DNA of 64,000 bases. It comes from Branchipolynoe longqiensis. Its lineage: Eukaryota; Annelida; Polychaeta; Phyllodocida; Polynoidae. The translations under genes were made by a program, and so were the position numbers. This document shows, in pieces, positions 19,101 to 30,237 of this stretch. Within the stretch, counting starts at the first letter, position 1; each line of letters starts with the position of its first letter. The notes under the pieces are model-generated. The model saw only the letters and a list, made by a program, of their open reading frames with translations, made no database searches and was not told the origin of the DNA. The stretch spans positions 122,479,593-122,543,592 of the forward strand of contig CM059187.1 in assembly GCA_030323885.1 (NCBI GenBank), written 5' to 3'.

Positions 19101-20655
19101 ACTATATAGGGATGGTATAATACCACAACAATCAAATGACTACTATCACTACTACTATATAGGGATGGTATAGAACCACAACAATCAAATTACTACTATC
19201 ACTAATACTATATAGGGATGGTATAGAACCACAACAATCAAGTTACTATTATCACTACTACTATATAAGGATGCTATAGGACGACAGCAATCAAATTACT
19301 ACTATCACTACTACTATATAGTGATGGTATATCACCACAATTATCAAATTACTACTATCACTACTACTATATAGGGATGGTATAGGACCACAACAATCAA
19401 ATTACTACTATCACTACTACTATATAGGGATGGTTTAGGACCACAACAATCAAATTACTACTATCACTACTACTATATAGGGATGATATAGGACCACAGC
19501 AATCAAATTACTACTATCACTACTACTATATAGGGATGGTATAATACCACAACAATCAAATTACTACTATCATTACTAATATATAGGGATGGTACAGAAC
19601 CACAACAATCAAGTTACTCCTATCACTACTCCTATATAGGGATGATATAGGACCACAACAATCAAATTACTACTATCACTACTACTATATAGGGATGGTA
19701 TAATACCACAACAATCAAATGACTACTATCACTATTACTATATAGGGATGGTAAAGAACCACAACAATCAAATTACTACTATCACTACTACTATATAAGG
19801 ATGCTATAGGACGACAGCAATCAAATTACTACTATCACTACTACTATAGAGTGATGGTATAAAACCACAACAATCAAATTACTACTATCACTACTACTAT
19901 ATAGGGATGGTATAATACCACAACACTCAAATTAGTACTATCACTACTACTATATAGGGATGGTACAGAACCACAACAATCAAGTTACTACTATCACTAC
20001 TACTATATAGGGATGATATAGGACCACAGCAATCAAATTACTACTATCACTACTACTATATAGGGATGGTATAATACCACAACAATCAAATGACTACTAT
20101 CACTACTACTATATAGGGATGGTATCGAACCACAACAATCAAATTACTACTATCACTAATACTATATAGGGATGGTATAGGACCACAACAATCAAATCAC
20201 TACTATCATTACTACTATCTAGGGGTGGTATAGAACCACAACAATCAAATTACTACTATCACTAATACTATATAGGGATGGTATAGGACCACAACAATCA
20301 AATTACTACTATCACTACTACTATATAAGGATGCTATAGGACGACAGCAATCAAATTACTACTAACACTACTACTATATAGTGATGGTATAAAACCACAA
20401 CAATCAAATTACTACTATCACTACTACTATATAGGGATGGTATAGGACCACAACAATCAAATTACTACTATCACTACTACTATATAGGGATGGTATAGGA
20501 TGACAGCAATCAAATTACTACTATCACTAATACTATATAGGGATGGTATAGGACCACAACAATCAAATTACTAATATCACTACTACTATATAAGGATGCT
20601 ATAGGACCACAGCAATCAAACTGATACTATGACTACTAGATAGGGATGGTATAGA
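19101..20655 (+). repeat. 53-bp satellite array, ~29 units
   Basis: The unit contains ACTATATAGGGATGGTATAG, ACCACAACAATCAAATTACT and ACTATCACTACT. Exact spacing of marker variants is a multiple of 53. A variant with AAGGATGCTATAGGACGACA recurs at 19261, 19791 and 20321 (530 = 10 units). AAGTTACT variants recur at 19240, 19611 and 19982 (371 = 7 units). The array is therefore organised in higher-order repeats. No open frame of note. Confidence 0.95.
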
Positions 20656-21179
20656 ACCTTAGTGTGTATAAGAGAAGCACGTGGGTTTTCAATCCATGAA
20701 CATTGGCCTGGGTTGTTGTGGGAAAATGCCCATCTGCGCAGAATCCATGACGGGAGACTACCTGTAGTTAATCACCTTTCACTGTCACTGTCCATCCCTT
20801 AGACAACGCCTCCAGGCACACATAACACTCAGACTATGCCCTCACACACATTGCTCACAGTTCCACCCCGACCACCACTACAAACCCATACTCCCTCCCT
20901 CCATCAACCCATCATCGCCTTCTTCTGCTGTCAACGGGATGCGCGGCTATGAATCGATTTAAACAAATCCGCAGTTCTCTTCATACACGAATCCTCCTAG
21001 AAGTCCTCAATCCGTAAATAACCAACGCCTCGGCATAAAACTCCCAGATCCACACCTACACACCCACACCCCCACCCCCCCACAAAAACACCATGGAGGG
21101 AGTGTGGGTGGAGTTCGAGCAGGTGCACCGGATAACCCACTGGAGGTTTAGACGCGCATCAAATTTTGATGAAACCAAT
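20656..21179. other. Unassigned DNA
   Basis: Mixed sequence with CCACCC words towards the end. The Met of the 220-aa frame at 21093 lies here, but the frame quickly enters the CTCCTG tract. Confidence 0.4.
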
Positions 21180-22095
21180 GGTCGTAATGCCTTGCCTCCT
21201 CCCCCTCCTGTTCCTTTTCATTCTGCTCCTCATATTCGGCCTACTCTTCCTCCTTTTTCTTCTCCTCCTGCTCCTCTTCCTGCCCCTGTTCTTGGTCCTG
21301 ATGCTCCTCTTCCTGCCCTTGTTCCTCGTCCTCCTGCTCCGCTTCCTCCTTCTATTCCTCGTCCTCCTGCTCCTCTTCCTCCCACTGTTCCTGGTTCTGC
21401 TGCTCCTCTTCCTCCGCTTGTTCCTCCTCTTGCTCCTCTTCCTCCCCTGTTCCTCGTCCTCCAGGTCACCTTCCTCCCTCTGTTCCTCGTACTCCGGCTC
21501 CTCCCCATCCCCTTGTTCTCCGTTCTGCTGCTCCTCTTCCTTCCGCTGTTCCCCATTCTCTTGCTCCTCTTCTTCCCCATGTCCCTCGCTCTCTTCCTCC
21601 TCTTCCTCCTCTTCTTCCCCCTGTTCCTCATCCACATGCTCCTGTTCCTGGCTCTGTTCCTCGTCCTCCTGCTCCTGTCCCTCCCCTTGTTCCTCGTCCT
21701 CCTACTCCTCTTACTCCCCCTGTGCCTCGTCCTCCTGGTACTCTTCCTGCCCTAGGTCCTTTGTCCTCCTGCTCCGCTTCCTCCCCTGTTTCTCTTGCTC
21801 CTCATCCTCTTCCCCCACCTGTTCCTCATCCTCCTGCTCCTCTTCCTTCCCTAGTTCCTCGTCCTCCTGCTCCTCTTCCCCCGCCCCCTGTTACTCCTCC
21901 TGCTCTCCCTCCCCTGTTCCTCATTCTTCTGCTGCTCTTCCTCTTGCTCCTCTTCCCCATGCTCCTTCTGATACTCTTCCTTCTCCTGGTCCTCCTACTC
22001 CTCTTCCTCTCCCTCCTGCTCCTTCTCCTCCTCATCCTGCTCCTTTTCCTTCTATTGTTTCTCCTCCCCTTCCTTGTTCTCCCGCACCGCTTGCT
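21180..22095 (+). repeat. CTCCTG/CTTCCTC polypyrimidine-rich tandem tract
   Basis: Degenerate 15-24-bp periods such as TCCTCGTCCTCCTGCTCCTC. Three forward frames (220, 342 and 145 aa) and two reverse frames are open together, giving Pro-, Leu- or Arg/Glu-rich repeats. That is what stop-poor pyrimidine DNA gives and is no evidence for a gene. Confidence 0.85.
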
Positions 22096-22935
22096 CATCT
22101 ACCTGCTCCTCTCCCCCCTCCTGATGCTTCTCATCCACCTACTCCTCTCCCCCTCCTGATGCCTCTCATCCACGTGTTCCTCTCCCCCTCCTGATGCTTC
22201 TCATCCACCTGCTCCTCTCCCGCTCCTGGTGCTTATCCACCTGCTCCTCTCCCCCTCCTGGTGCTTCTCATCCACCTGCTCCTCTCCTGCTCCTGATGCC
22301 TCTCATCCTCCTGCTCCTCTCCCCCTCCTGATGCTTCTCATCCACCTGCTCCTCTCCCCCTCCTGTTGCTGCTCATCCACCTGCGCCTGCCCCCCTCCTG
22401 ATGCTTCTCATCCTCCTTCTCCTCTCCCCCTCCTGATGCTTCTCATCCACCCTCTCCTCTCCCCTCCTGATGCTTCTCATCCTCCTGCTCCTCTCCCCCT
22501 CATGATGCTTCTCATCCTCCTGCTCCTCTCCCCCTCCTGATGCTTCTCATCCACCTGCTCCTCTCCCCCTCCTGATGCTTCTCATCCACCTGCTCCTCTC
22601 CTCTCCTGATGCTTCTCATCCAGCTGCTCCTATCCCCTCCTGGTGCTTCTCATCCTCTTCCAATCTCCCCCTCCTGATGCTTCTCATCCACCTGCTCCTC
22701 TCCTCTCCTGATGCTTCTCATCCACCTGTTCCTCTCCCCCTCCTGATGCTTCTCATCCTCCTGCTCCTCTCCCTCTCCTGATGCTTCTCATCCACCTGCT
22801 CCTCTCCACCTCATGATGCTTCTCACCCACCTGCTCCGCTCCCCCTCCTGATGCTTCTCATCCAGCTGCTCCTCTCCTCCTCCTGATGCTTCTCATCCAC
22901 CTCCTCCTCTCCCCCTCCTGGTGCTTCTCATCCTC
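22096..22935 (+). repeat. ~35-bp tandem repeat
   Basis: The unit contains CTCCTGATGCTTCTCATCCA then CCTGCTCCTCTCCCC. Marker spacing is 35 bp (22504, 22539, 22574), with 34-bp variants. The period is not a multiple of three, so reading frames rotate through the array, which argues against coding. Confidence 0.9.
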
Positions 22936-23219
22936 CTGCTCCTCTTGCTCTTGCTCCTCTTGCCGAGCTGCTTGCTCTAAGCACCACTAACCATCGGCCG
23001 TTCGCCATGGAGTGAGAGAACAAAAAAGAACAACTAAACGGGAAGTGCTTAGAACTGTGCTTGAAGCTCCCGCTCAGACAAAGAGCCAGCCACCAACACT
23101 GAATAGCCACCAAGCAAGAGGCACAGGCAATCCAAGGGTCCCCATTCTATGTACATGTAAGAACTCACAGAGTATTTCAATATAAATCGCATTTGGAGCA
23201 ATTTAGTGGTAAATATACA

Positions 23220-23740
23220 CCGACTACCTCTTTGAATATTCATGCCAGTGTGTAATTTGTGACAAGCTTGTCACAATTACGCCAAGGTGATAAAAATAGC
23301 CTTTTGATTTGGTGTGTTCAACAAACTGCTTGTTTGACTATTCATGCCAGTGCATTATGTCATTCGCGACTAGCATATCACAATTATTCCAAAGGGCTGA
23401 GATATAGACTTTTGAGTTTGTTTCTCAGACCAACTGCCTCTTTGAATATCCATGACAGCATGTGACATCATTCACAACTAACTTGTTGCGATTCTCTCAA
23501 AGGGCTCAGATATAGACTTCTTAGGGTTTTTTGTGAGACCAATTGCCTCTTTGAATATTCATGCCAACTTGTGACATCATTCACAACTAACTTGTTGCGA
23601 TTATGCCAAAGAGCTAAGATATAGAGTTTAGAGTTTGTTTCTCAGACCAACTGCTTATTTGAATATTCATACCAGCATGTGATGGTATTCGTCACTTTGT
23701 CAAGTTTATTGCAAAAATTACCCAATTGTGCTAAATATCG
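23220..23740 (+). repeat. ~106-bp tandem repeat, ~5 units
   Basis: Units start near 23223, 23325, 23433, 23543 and 23650 with TGCCTCTTTGAATATTCATG. They continue CAACTAACTTGTTGCGATT and GAGATATAGACTTTTGAGTT. The divergence is substantial, so the array is old. Confidence 0.88.
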
Positions 23741-24057
23741 ATTGGATTGGTTGTGCCCTGGACCGCCCTTTGAAATACAAGCATGTGATTTCAAGCATTA
23801 TCGATTAAGTGCGAAAGCCTTGTAAATGTGTGGTAGACATGAGCTGGATTCTGAGTAAGATGGGCTGTTGTTGAACTGTTGTTATTGTCTCACTGCGTGT
23901 CCCTCACAGTCCCATCCTCTGGTAGAGTGGTGCGGGTGGAAGTGCACTTACCCCACCTTCTCTGCTGCATACCAACAAGCTTAAGCGCTAGGCAGGTTCT
24001 ACTTAGCCCATTCAGAGAATGCGTCGGCTGGAAAAGAAGAACCTTCTAAATGCAGCT
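23741..24057. other. Unassigned DNA
   Basis: No family, RNA or gene is recognised. Confidence 0.35.
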
Positions 24058-24466
24058 TGTAAAACCGCACTAGGATGGCTTTAGTGATGTTAGATTTGGA
24101 GGTCTAATTTTGGAAAGGTCTCTTTTTTGGTATCACATTACTTGGGTGCGCATACATTGTCGGATATATTACGTAGTGAATGGAAATAAATTCAGTTTTG
24201 ATAGTTTTGATTATGTTGATGGTGTATGGATGTTAAAGGGGAAGTGAAATGACAATTACAAATTTATGTATTCACAATTATTATAATCAACTTTGGGTCG
24301 TTATATTTTGTGTATCATGGAACAACCTATTCTCCATGAGTTATTTAGGAGCGAGTATAAGCACTAACAGTCTAAGTATTTATATTTTGTATAACATGGA
24401 ACGACCTATTATTCAAGAATGATTGTAGTGTCAATCATGGTTTTAAGGTCACTGCGGTCAAACTGT
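24058..24466 (+). repeat. Family L element, copy 2 (inverted relative to 18048)
   Basis: CACTAGGATGGCTTTAGTGA, TATCACATTACTTGGGTGCG, ACAATTACAAATTTATGTAT and AACGACCTATTATTCAAGAA match copy 1 in reverse. The copies are about 85% similar by eye, with small indels. Confidence 0.8.
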
Positions 24467-25117
24467 GGCTAATCTGTCATTCAGCCAAAATTACCTTCCT
24501 CAGCTGTGATGTAGGCTAGGGCATACTTACAAACTTTGAAAGTAATGTAAACCATAATATCACTAGTATCACTATACCTTTTGAATGTGCATTATAAACT
24601 GTAAGTGTAAGTCCCCCTTTCCCTTCCGACATACATCACGTGACCCATCGGCCCTCACCATCATACCCTCCTTATTACACCGTATGGTGACCCATTAGAT
24701 TATGACGTCACACAGGCAAAGGGAGAACTACTAGTACTAATCCTAATAGTAAGTAATAAATTACTCACTCTGAACACAATCAGCTGGACATATCCCTGCT
24801 TAAGCAACTAATGTACCCCCAGAACAAGTAAGCTGCAATAGTTTACTATATTCAGCTAAGAGCTACTAGTAATACCCCCATGCGCCTTTCCTTCTAATGC
24901 TCCGGGGAGAGTCCATCTCTACATGCTTAGCTTGAATAGCCTCAAATAGCCCAATTAGGCAGCATCAGTCAATGTGCCTGGCACCCTCGTACCATCTTAT
25001 GGACATTCACAGCCTGAAGCCATTTCTCTCAACCGATACACTTATTACAGTGGTTCGCACATTGATTATTCTAACTTCCTATTGCATGGTCTATTGTGAG
25101 TATGAAGTGAATTGTCT
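24467..25117. other. Unassigned DNA
   Basis: Nothing recognised. TTATGACGTCACACAGG near 24697 contains a CRE-like palindrome, TGACGTCA. Confidence 0.35.
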
Positions 25118-25120
25118 TTA

Positions 25121-25689
25121 AGGCTCAGTCACACCTTACCGGATTGGGCTACCGGATAGAAAACGGACACTGTCTGGTGAAATACATCAATGTTCGTTTT
25201 ATATAAGGTACGCATCTGGCGTGTCCATTCTCTCTCCGGTGGTGTCCGGTGGCAAGTTTTGAACATGCACAAAACTTGTACCAGACACCGCTGGACTGAC
25301 GTGTACAGTTGGTGTCCGTTTTAAGTCCGTTTAGTCCGTTTTGTCTGGTACATGTCCAATACCCATCTGTTACCTCTCCGGTTTACTTCATGCAGAGGCC
25401 GTTGATGGTGTTGCGGGAATTCGGTCAGTATATGTTTTCAGCCAGAACGTGTGCGGTTGATGTTCGGTCCATTCGTTAGACATTCGGTTGTCATCCGGTT
25501 ATCGTCTGGTTATCGTATGGTGGGTATTCATTAATGTACGTTCATTGTCCATTTAGCATCCGTTTTGTCTGGCGGAAAGCACAACATTTCAACACATTTC
25601 AGTACATTTTGATACCGAACACCACTAGACTAGAAAATTCTTTGTCCGGTTGTGTCCGGTACTCAATCCGGTAAGGTGTAACAGGCACT
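25121..25689 (+). mobile_element. MITE-H, 569 bp, TTA target sites
   Basis: TTA lies at 25118-25120 and 25690-25692. The left end AGGCTCAGTCACACCTTACC and right end GGTGTAACAGGCACT are inverted. The interior is made of GTCCGTTT/CGGTTATCGT-type words and a central imperfect palindrome at 25254-25277 with arms AAGTTTTG and CAAAACTT. No ORF. TTA sites suggest Harbinger-type mobilisation. Confidence 0.82.
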
Positions 25690-25867
25690 TTAGCAAATTC
25701 AGAAAAATGCTCCTAAGCATCTTGGTTAGACAGCAGTATGCTATTATGCCGGCAAGTTGGCTCTCTCCACTTCCGCTCTCCACCATTTGAACAGGCACCC
25801 ACTCATTCGGCCAGTTCCATATAAGAATCTAATCGCACAGTTTTGCCACCATCTATTTATCCAAATT

Positions 25868-25938
25868 CATCACCCTCACCACATACTCACCACATACTCA
25901 CCACATACACACCACATACTCACCACATACACACCAAA
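25868..25938 (+). repeat. ~12-bp minisatellite
   Basis: CACCACATACTC/CACCACATACAC units, about five copies. Confidence 0.85.
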
Positions 25939-25989
25939 GTTTTGAATGAGGGTGTGCTTCTTTCAGACACGAACCACCTCTAACCTTTG

Positions 25990-26349
25990 AACGCCCAACA
26001 ACATCATCATCATCAATCTATTAACCGTAAGGGTCATTGTGGCACCAGCGATGCCTTTGAAACCAGTTTGCTCCATTTTCCCTGTTCTCAACTGCCCTCT
26101 GAGATTTACCAAACTTGTCCATTCCCTGATGTTGTTTTGCCACCTCTTCCTTTGTCTGCCTTGTTTACCGCCCCCTTCATTATGCCTTGCGTGATGCTTT
26201 TTAACAGGCAATTTGGCCATACCTCTACAGTTCTGATTGTTTGATCTTTGTGTGGTCCCATTAACTGCTGGATCTTCGCAGTCTTCCTCATTGGAAACAT
26301 GATCTTTATATGAAATGTGTCGTATCTTGTGGTATGACCTCAGTTCCAT
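25990..26349 (-). pseudogene. LINE ORF2 C-terminal tail, copy 1
   Basis: The minus strand reads HISYKDHVSNEED, then GRQRKRWQNNIREWTSL, with frameshifts between. HISYKDHV(T/S)NEE and GRQ(R/K)KRW..NI.EWT are hallmarks of the end of a widespread aquatic-animal non-LTR retrotransposon polyprotein, after the RT domain. The element ends near 25995 in a (GAT)n tail after GTTAATAGATTGATGATGAT. No RT or endonuclease catalytic part remains. The 128-aa frame is a mosaic of shifted frames. Confidence 0.78.
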
Positions 26350-26465
26350 GGTTTATATTCTTCTTTGGTGCTTTTCTGTTAGAGCGCATTATTCACAAAC
26401 ATAGAGGAAGATTGATGTGACAATATAAGACATATCTGAATATCTGGTATGATCTCATTTTCCCT

Positions 26466-26808
26466 GTTTGTGTGATAGACGGGCATCTGTCTTCCGTGTT
26501 GGTAGATCATGCGATTCGAACCGACATGTTTGAACCCTGGTGGAGTCAAACCAATGACTTAAAAATTGATACTTGTCACTTCCTAGCCAGGCGCTCACCA
26601 TTATTAGTATAGGGCAAGGACTGGGTGGCTCAGTGTCAGGATAATGTGACTGAGTGGGAAGTAAGGTCACGTGCTGGTAGCCTGGTCTCCCAGTGGGGCA
26701 GCACTATAAAGTCACCATGAGTGCACACTTTCACAAGTCGATACCCGTCCTGATATGACCCTAGATTTTGCCAGAACGCAAACTCCAATAACCAACTAAC
26801 CTATTTTC
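26466..26808 (+). mobile_element. SINE-B, rearranged head
   Basis: Head (GGGCATCTGTCTTCCGTGTT, GGTAGATCATGCG) of the long-head type with its B box displaced (TTTGAACCCTGG). The body and end are standard: GATACTTGTCACTTCCTAGC, GTGGGGCAGCACTATAAAG, GTCCTGATATGACCC, AACTCCAATAACCAAC. Confidence 0.87.
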
Positions 26809-27194
26809 GCTGTGTGAGTGGCTCTTTAACGAGTGTGAGTAGGAGAAATGTTGCACTTTTGAGTACTGTTGTTGGCCGTAGGACCTATTGTGTCCTGAGG
26901 CTGAGTTTGGAGCCACTTGCAGAAGAACTACGGACATGCTGCATCCCTCTATTGGCCACAGAGGAATGGAGTTCCTGTGTTTCCCATCCCGCAGTAGGGC
27001 AGCTTGTCCCGAGATGGGTACCCCAAGGAGACCTGTCCACACTCTGACTGGTCTGATTGAGGTCTAGTAGTATGTGGAGTTGTCGGTGAGGGTCGGGCGG
27101 GAGCCGGGGACACTCATTATACTGAGGGCCCAGTTCCACATCAGTACCATTCAGACTCCACCTCATCAAACATGTATATATGCATTATATATAT
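26809..27194. other. Unassigned DNA
   Basis: Overlapping frames on both strands of 77-94 aa have no motif I recognise, and the two strands cannot both be coding. No family match was seen. Confidence 0.35.
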
Positions 27195-27547
27195 TTAAGC
27201 TGCATAGTCCGATGAAATATCAAATTTTAAAACCAAACCAATTATCTAGATTTGATGTTGCATATCTAACTTAGATACTGATGCACTTATTAAGCATTTG
27301 TTTCTGCGTAGAAGGCAATACTTAGTCAATTTAACAGAACATGTGAAATACAGAAGTCTATGGTGTGAGAATTTTGGCAAGCTTGCCAAAACTAATTTTC
27401 CATGGTTGCACTAACAAAATCTCAAAAGGTTACCATTTAAAATAGGAGTAATTTTGAACTAATGTAAAGTAGATACTAGTGATCGATCTAATATATTTAT
27501 CTCAGGACAAATACAGAAATTCAAAACCATCGGACTATGCAACTTTA
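27195..27547 (-). mobile_element. MITE-D, full length
   Basis: Starts TTAAGCTGCATAGTCCGATG and ends CATCGGACTATGCAACTTTAA. The central palindrome TTTTGGCAAGCTTGCCAAAA is perfect at 27372-27391. Confidence 0.92.
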
Positions 27548-27674
27548 ACTAAACCTTGGAAACAGTGGGCAAGGAAAGGAGGAGACGAGGATATTTGAGT
27601 CTGGAGTGAGCAGTATAATACTGGTATATTATTTCCCCTGGCGGCAGATTTATTCCATATTTTCATTATTTTGT

Positions 27675-27985
27675 TGACAGACCAGTTTGCTCCATTTTCC
27701 CTGTTCTCAACTGCCCGCTGGGATTTCCCAAACTTGTCCATTCCCTGAAGTTGTTTTGACACCTCTTCCTTTGTCTGCCTTGTTTCCCGCCCCCTTCATT
27801 ATTCCTTGCATGATGCTTTTTAACAGGCAATTTGGCCATACCACTACAGTTCTGATTGTTCGATCTTTGTGTGGTCCCATTACCTGCTGGATCTTCGCAC
27901 AGTCTTCCTCATTGGAAACATGATCTTTATATGAAATGTGTGGTATCTTGTGGTGTGACCTCAGTTCCATGGTTTATATTCTTCG
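27675..27985 (-). pseudogene. LINE ORF2 C-terminal tail, copy 2
   Basis: It shares about 300 bp with 26060-26370 at high similarity. The minus strand reads HISYKDHVSNEEDCAKIQQ, then a shifted segment, and FGKSQRAVENREN downstream. That last segment is missing from copy 1, so the two copies are not simple tandem duplicates of equal length. The 5' edge near 27985 is the same in both (GACCTCAGTTCCATGG on the plus strand), which suggests a shared truncation point or a duplication. Confidence 0.8.
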
Positions 27986-27991
27986 CTGGGT

Positions 27992-28210
27992 TAAACCATG
28001 TAAACACCAATCGAAAAATGGAGAGAAACATTGGAATCAAACCTTCAAAAAGTGTCTATTGTTCTATTCCTACTGTTTTCTTTATTGCTCCATAACCATG
28101 TCAGCATATGAAAAGTGGAATTACTGAGCTTTAAGTTTATTTTCAGGTAAAAATCCTTTATTTAAACTAAATTTTTGGATTGCCGTTTACGTGGTTTTGC
28201 ACCTGAACTC
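27992..28210 (+). mobile_element. MITE-M, left tip lost
   Basis: AAACCATGTAAACACCAATC at the left mirrors GATTGCCGTTTACGTGGTTT at the right. It ends GCACCTGAACTC. The interior ACATTGGAATCAAACCTT and CATATGAAAAGTGGAATT match the copy at 42604. It abuts the LINE tail. Confidence 0.8.
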
Positions 28211-28404
28211 TTCGTATTATCTCCAGTGTGTAACAGGGTGGGTATTGGGTTGGGTGTGTGGGTGTGAGGGTGTGTGGGTGGAGGATAAATTGATGTCGCT
28301 ACACCAGACCGGGTGGTTAGGACTGTTCACTGTTGAAGTCAGTATGCCCCCAATGCCTGCTTCTGTTTGGGTCTCTCCCCCTCCCTCGCTACTCCCCCAC
28401 CCTA

Positions 28405-28728
28405 CTGAGCACAGTGGCAGAATCGGTACCGCGCGGGCCTCGCATGCAGGACATCCAGAGTTTTGTTCCTGGTCGAGTCAAACCAATGCCTTAGAAAATT
28501 CATACTTGTCGTTTGCTAGCCTGACACTCTGCATTAATGGGATAGGGCATAAGTGTCAGGATAATGTGACTGAGTGGGATATAAGGACATGGTGTTGGTG
28601 GCCTGATTTCCCAGTGGGGCAGAACTATAAAGTTGTCCTGCATGCACACTGTCACAAGTCGGTACCCGTCCTGATATGACCTTGGATATTGCCAGGACGT
28701 CAAACTCCAACAACCAACCAAGCATCGC
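28405..28728 (+). mobile_element. SINE-B, short head
   Basis: CAGTGGCAGAATCGGTACCG, GGTCGAGTCAAACCAATGCC, CAGGATAATGTGACTGAGTG, CACAAGTCGGTACCCGTCC, then tail AACTCCAACAACCAACCAA. The 162-aa plus frame upstream and across it is not a gene. Confidence 0.9.
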
Positions 28729-28738
28729 TGCACCCTAT

Positions 28739-28848
28739 GCACCACCAGTCCCGCTGGAAGGAGAGCTGATTGGAGGAAGAATATACAGCGTGAGATCCAA
28801 CCGGTGAATTATATTTGCATACTGTGTTATCCATCAGTCACATCCTGC
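28739..28848 (+). repeat. 110-bp direct repeat, copy 1
   Basis: Nearly identical to 29098-29207 (one difference noted in GTTATCCATC versus GTTATACATC). It starts GCACCACCAGTCCCGCTGGA. Its end holds the CATCAGTCACATCC word that opens the 56-bp satellite unit. Confidence 0.9.
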
Positions 28849-29097
28849 ATGGAAACCTTGCCTATCCCAACCAACCCACTGCTGTCACAACTGGCATGAA
28901 GCAATTGACATCGATTTGTTTGTTGTCTACATTGCAATCACCTTATATGCACATTCTCAGACTAGCATGCATGTATATCCAAAACAATCGCTATTTGAAT
29001 AGGTTTAGATTGTGGACCTACTGTCGAACTACTGTGTGGAACGTTGAGTTGGGACAGGCAGTGGAGCTGTAGTAGTGAGGAAAAGGAGCGTGTGGTG

Positions 29098-29207
29098 GCA
29101 CCACCAGTCCCGCTGGAAGGAGAGCTGATTGGAGGAAGAATATACAGCGTGAGATCCAACCGGTGAATTATATTTGCATACTGTGTTATACATCAGTCAC
29201 ATCCTTA
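29098..29207 (+). repeat. 110-bp direct repeat, copy 2
   Basis: Second copy, 359 bp downstream, running straight into the satellite. Confidence 0.9.
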
Positions 29208-29750
29208 ACTATCTATGCCCGCTATGGGTATGCTGTGTGTCTTATACATCAGTCACATCCTTAACTATGTATGCCTGCTATGGGTATGCTGTGTGTCTTA
29301 TACATCAGTCACATCCTTAACTATGTATGCCCGCTATGGGTATGCTGTGTATGTTATACATCAGTCACATCCTTAACTATGTGTGCCTGCTATGGGTATG
29401 CTGTGTGTGTTATACATCAGTCACATCCTTAACTATCTATGCCCGCTATGGGTATGCTGTGTGTGTTATACATCAGTCACATCCTTAACTATGTATGCCC
29501 ACTATGGGTATGCTGTGTGTGTTATACACCAGTCACATCCTTAACTATGTATGCCCGCTATGGGTATGCTGTGTGTGTTATACATCAGTCACATCCTTAA
29601 CTATGTATGCCCGCTATGGGTATGCTGTGTGTGTTATACATCAGTCACATCCTTAACTATCTATGCCCGCTATGGGTATGCTGTGTGTGTTATACATCAG
29701 TCACATCTGTAACTATCTATGCCCGCTATAGATATGATGTATTTGGTGTA
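29184..29750 (+). repeat. 56-bp satellite, ~10 units
   Basis: Unit: TTATACATCAGTCACATCCT, TAACTATGTATGCCCGCTAT, GGGTATGCTGTGTGTG. Starts at 29241, 29297 and 29353 give a strict 56-bp period. Units differ at few positions, so the array is young. Confidence 0.95.
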
Positions 29751-29869
29751 TGTAAAGGGAGCTTTGTGCACTTAATCAGACGGGCGGGGTTGATTGATTA
29801 ATTGATTGATGGTGATTATATGCTCTGTCGGCGGTGAAGGAATATTCACGCCGAGGATGGGCGGTTTAT

Positions 29870-29928
29870 ATATATAAGGACGGACCTCCACGGGAAGGAG
29901 CCACATATATAGATAGATGTGCATATTG

Positions 29929-29969
<41 letters not shown>

Positions 29970-29990
29970 TATATATATCTGTGTGTGTGT
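29870..29990 (+). repeat. SINE-A leader scrap and (TA)n
   Basis: GGACGGACCTCCACGGGAAG, GAGCCACATATATAGATAG match the fragment at 17880. It is followed by about 50 bp of TA/CA-interrupted TA repeats. Confidence 0.6.
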
Positions 29991-30237
29991 ATGTGATGAA
30001 TTTATTTAACAGATAAGTGTGTTAGTACTTGTTTTCACCGCTGGGCAGCACTAGTCCAATTAGGTCCAAATCTTTTGAATTTTGTAAAAGAATGTTGTAT
30101 ATATGTCGAGATTTTGCTATATAGTCCGGCAGTGGCTCGAGCTGAGTTGGTTGGTGCAAACACAAAAGTGGCGACGCCATCGGTGAATGTCTGAACTAGA
30201 GAGAAATTGCCGGTAAACTACTTGGATAATGTGATCG
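29991..30237. other. Unassigned DNA
   Basis: Nothing recognised. Confidence 0.3.

Noticed and set aside
19101..20655. CRISPR-like array
   Set aside because: Direct tandem 53-bp units without unique spacers, in a eukaryotic context.
21093..22194. 220- and 342-aa plus frames and the 158-aa Glu/Arg-rich minus frame
   Set aside because: Pyrimidine-rich DNA lacks stops in all frames. The following 35-bp repeat is not codon-phased.
25963..26349. 128-aa host protein
   Set aside because: Antisense to nothing coding, with frameshifted LINE ORF2 tail motifs and a second copy 1.6 kb away.
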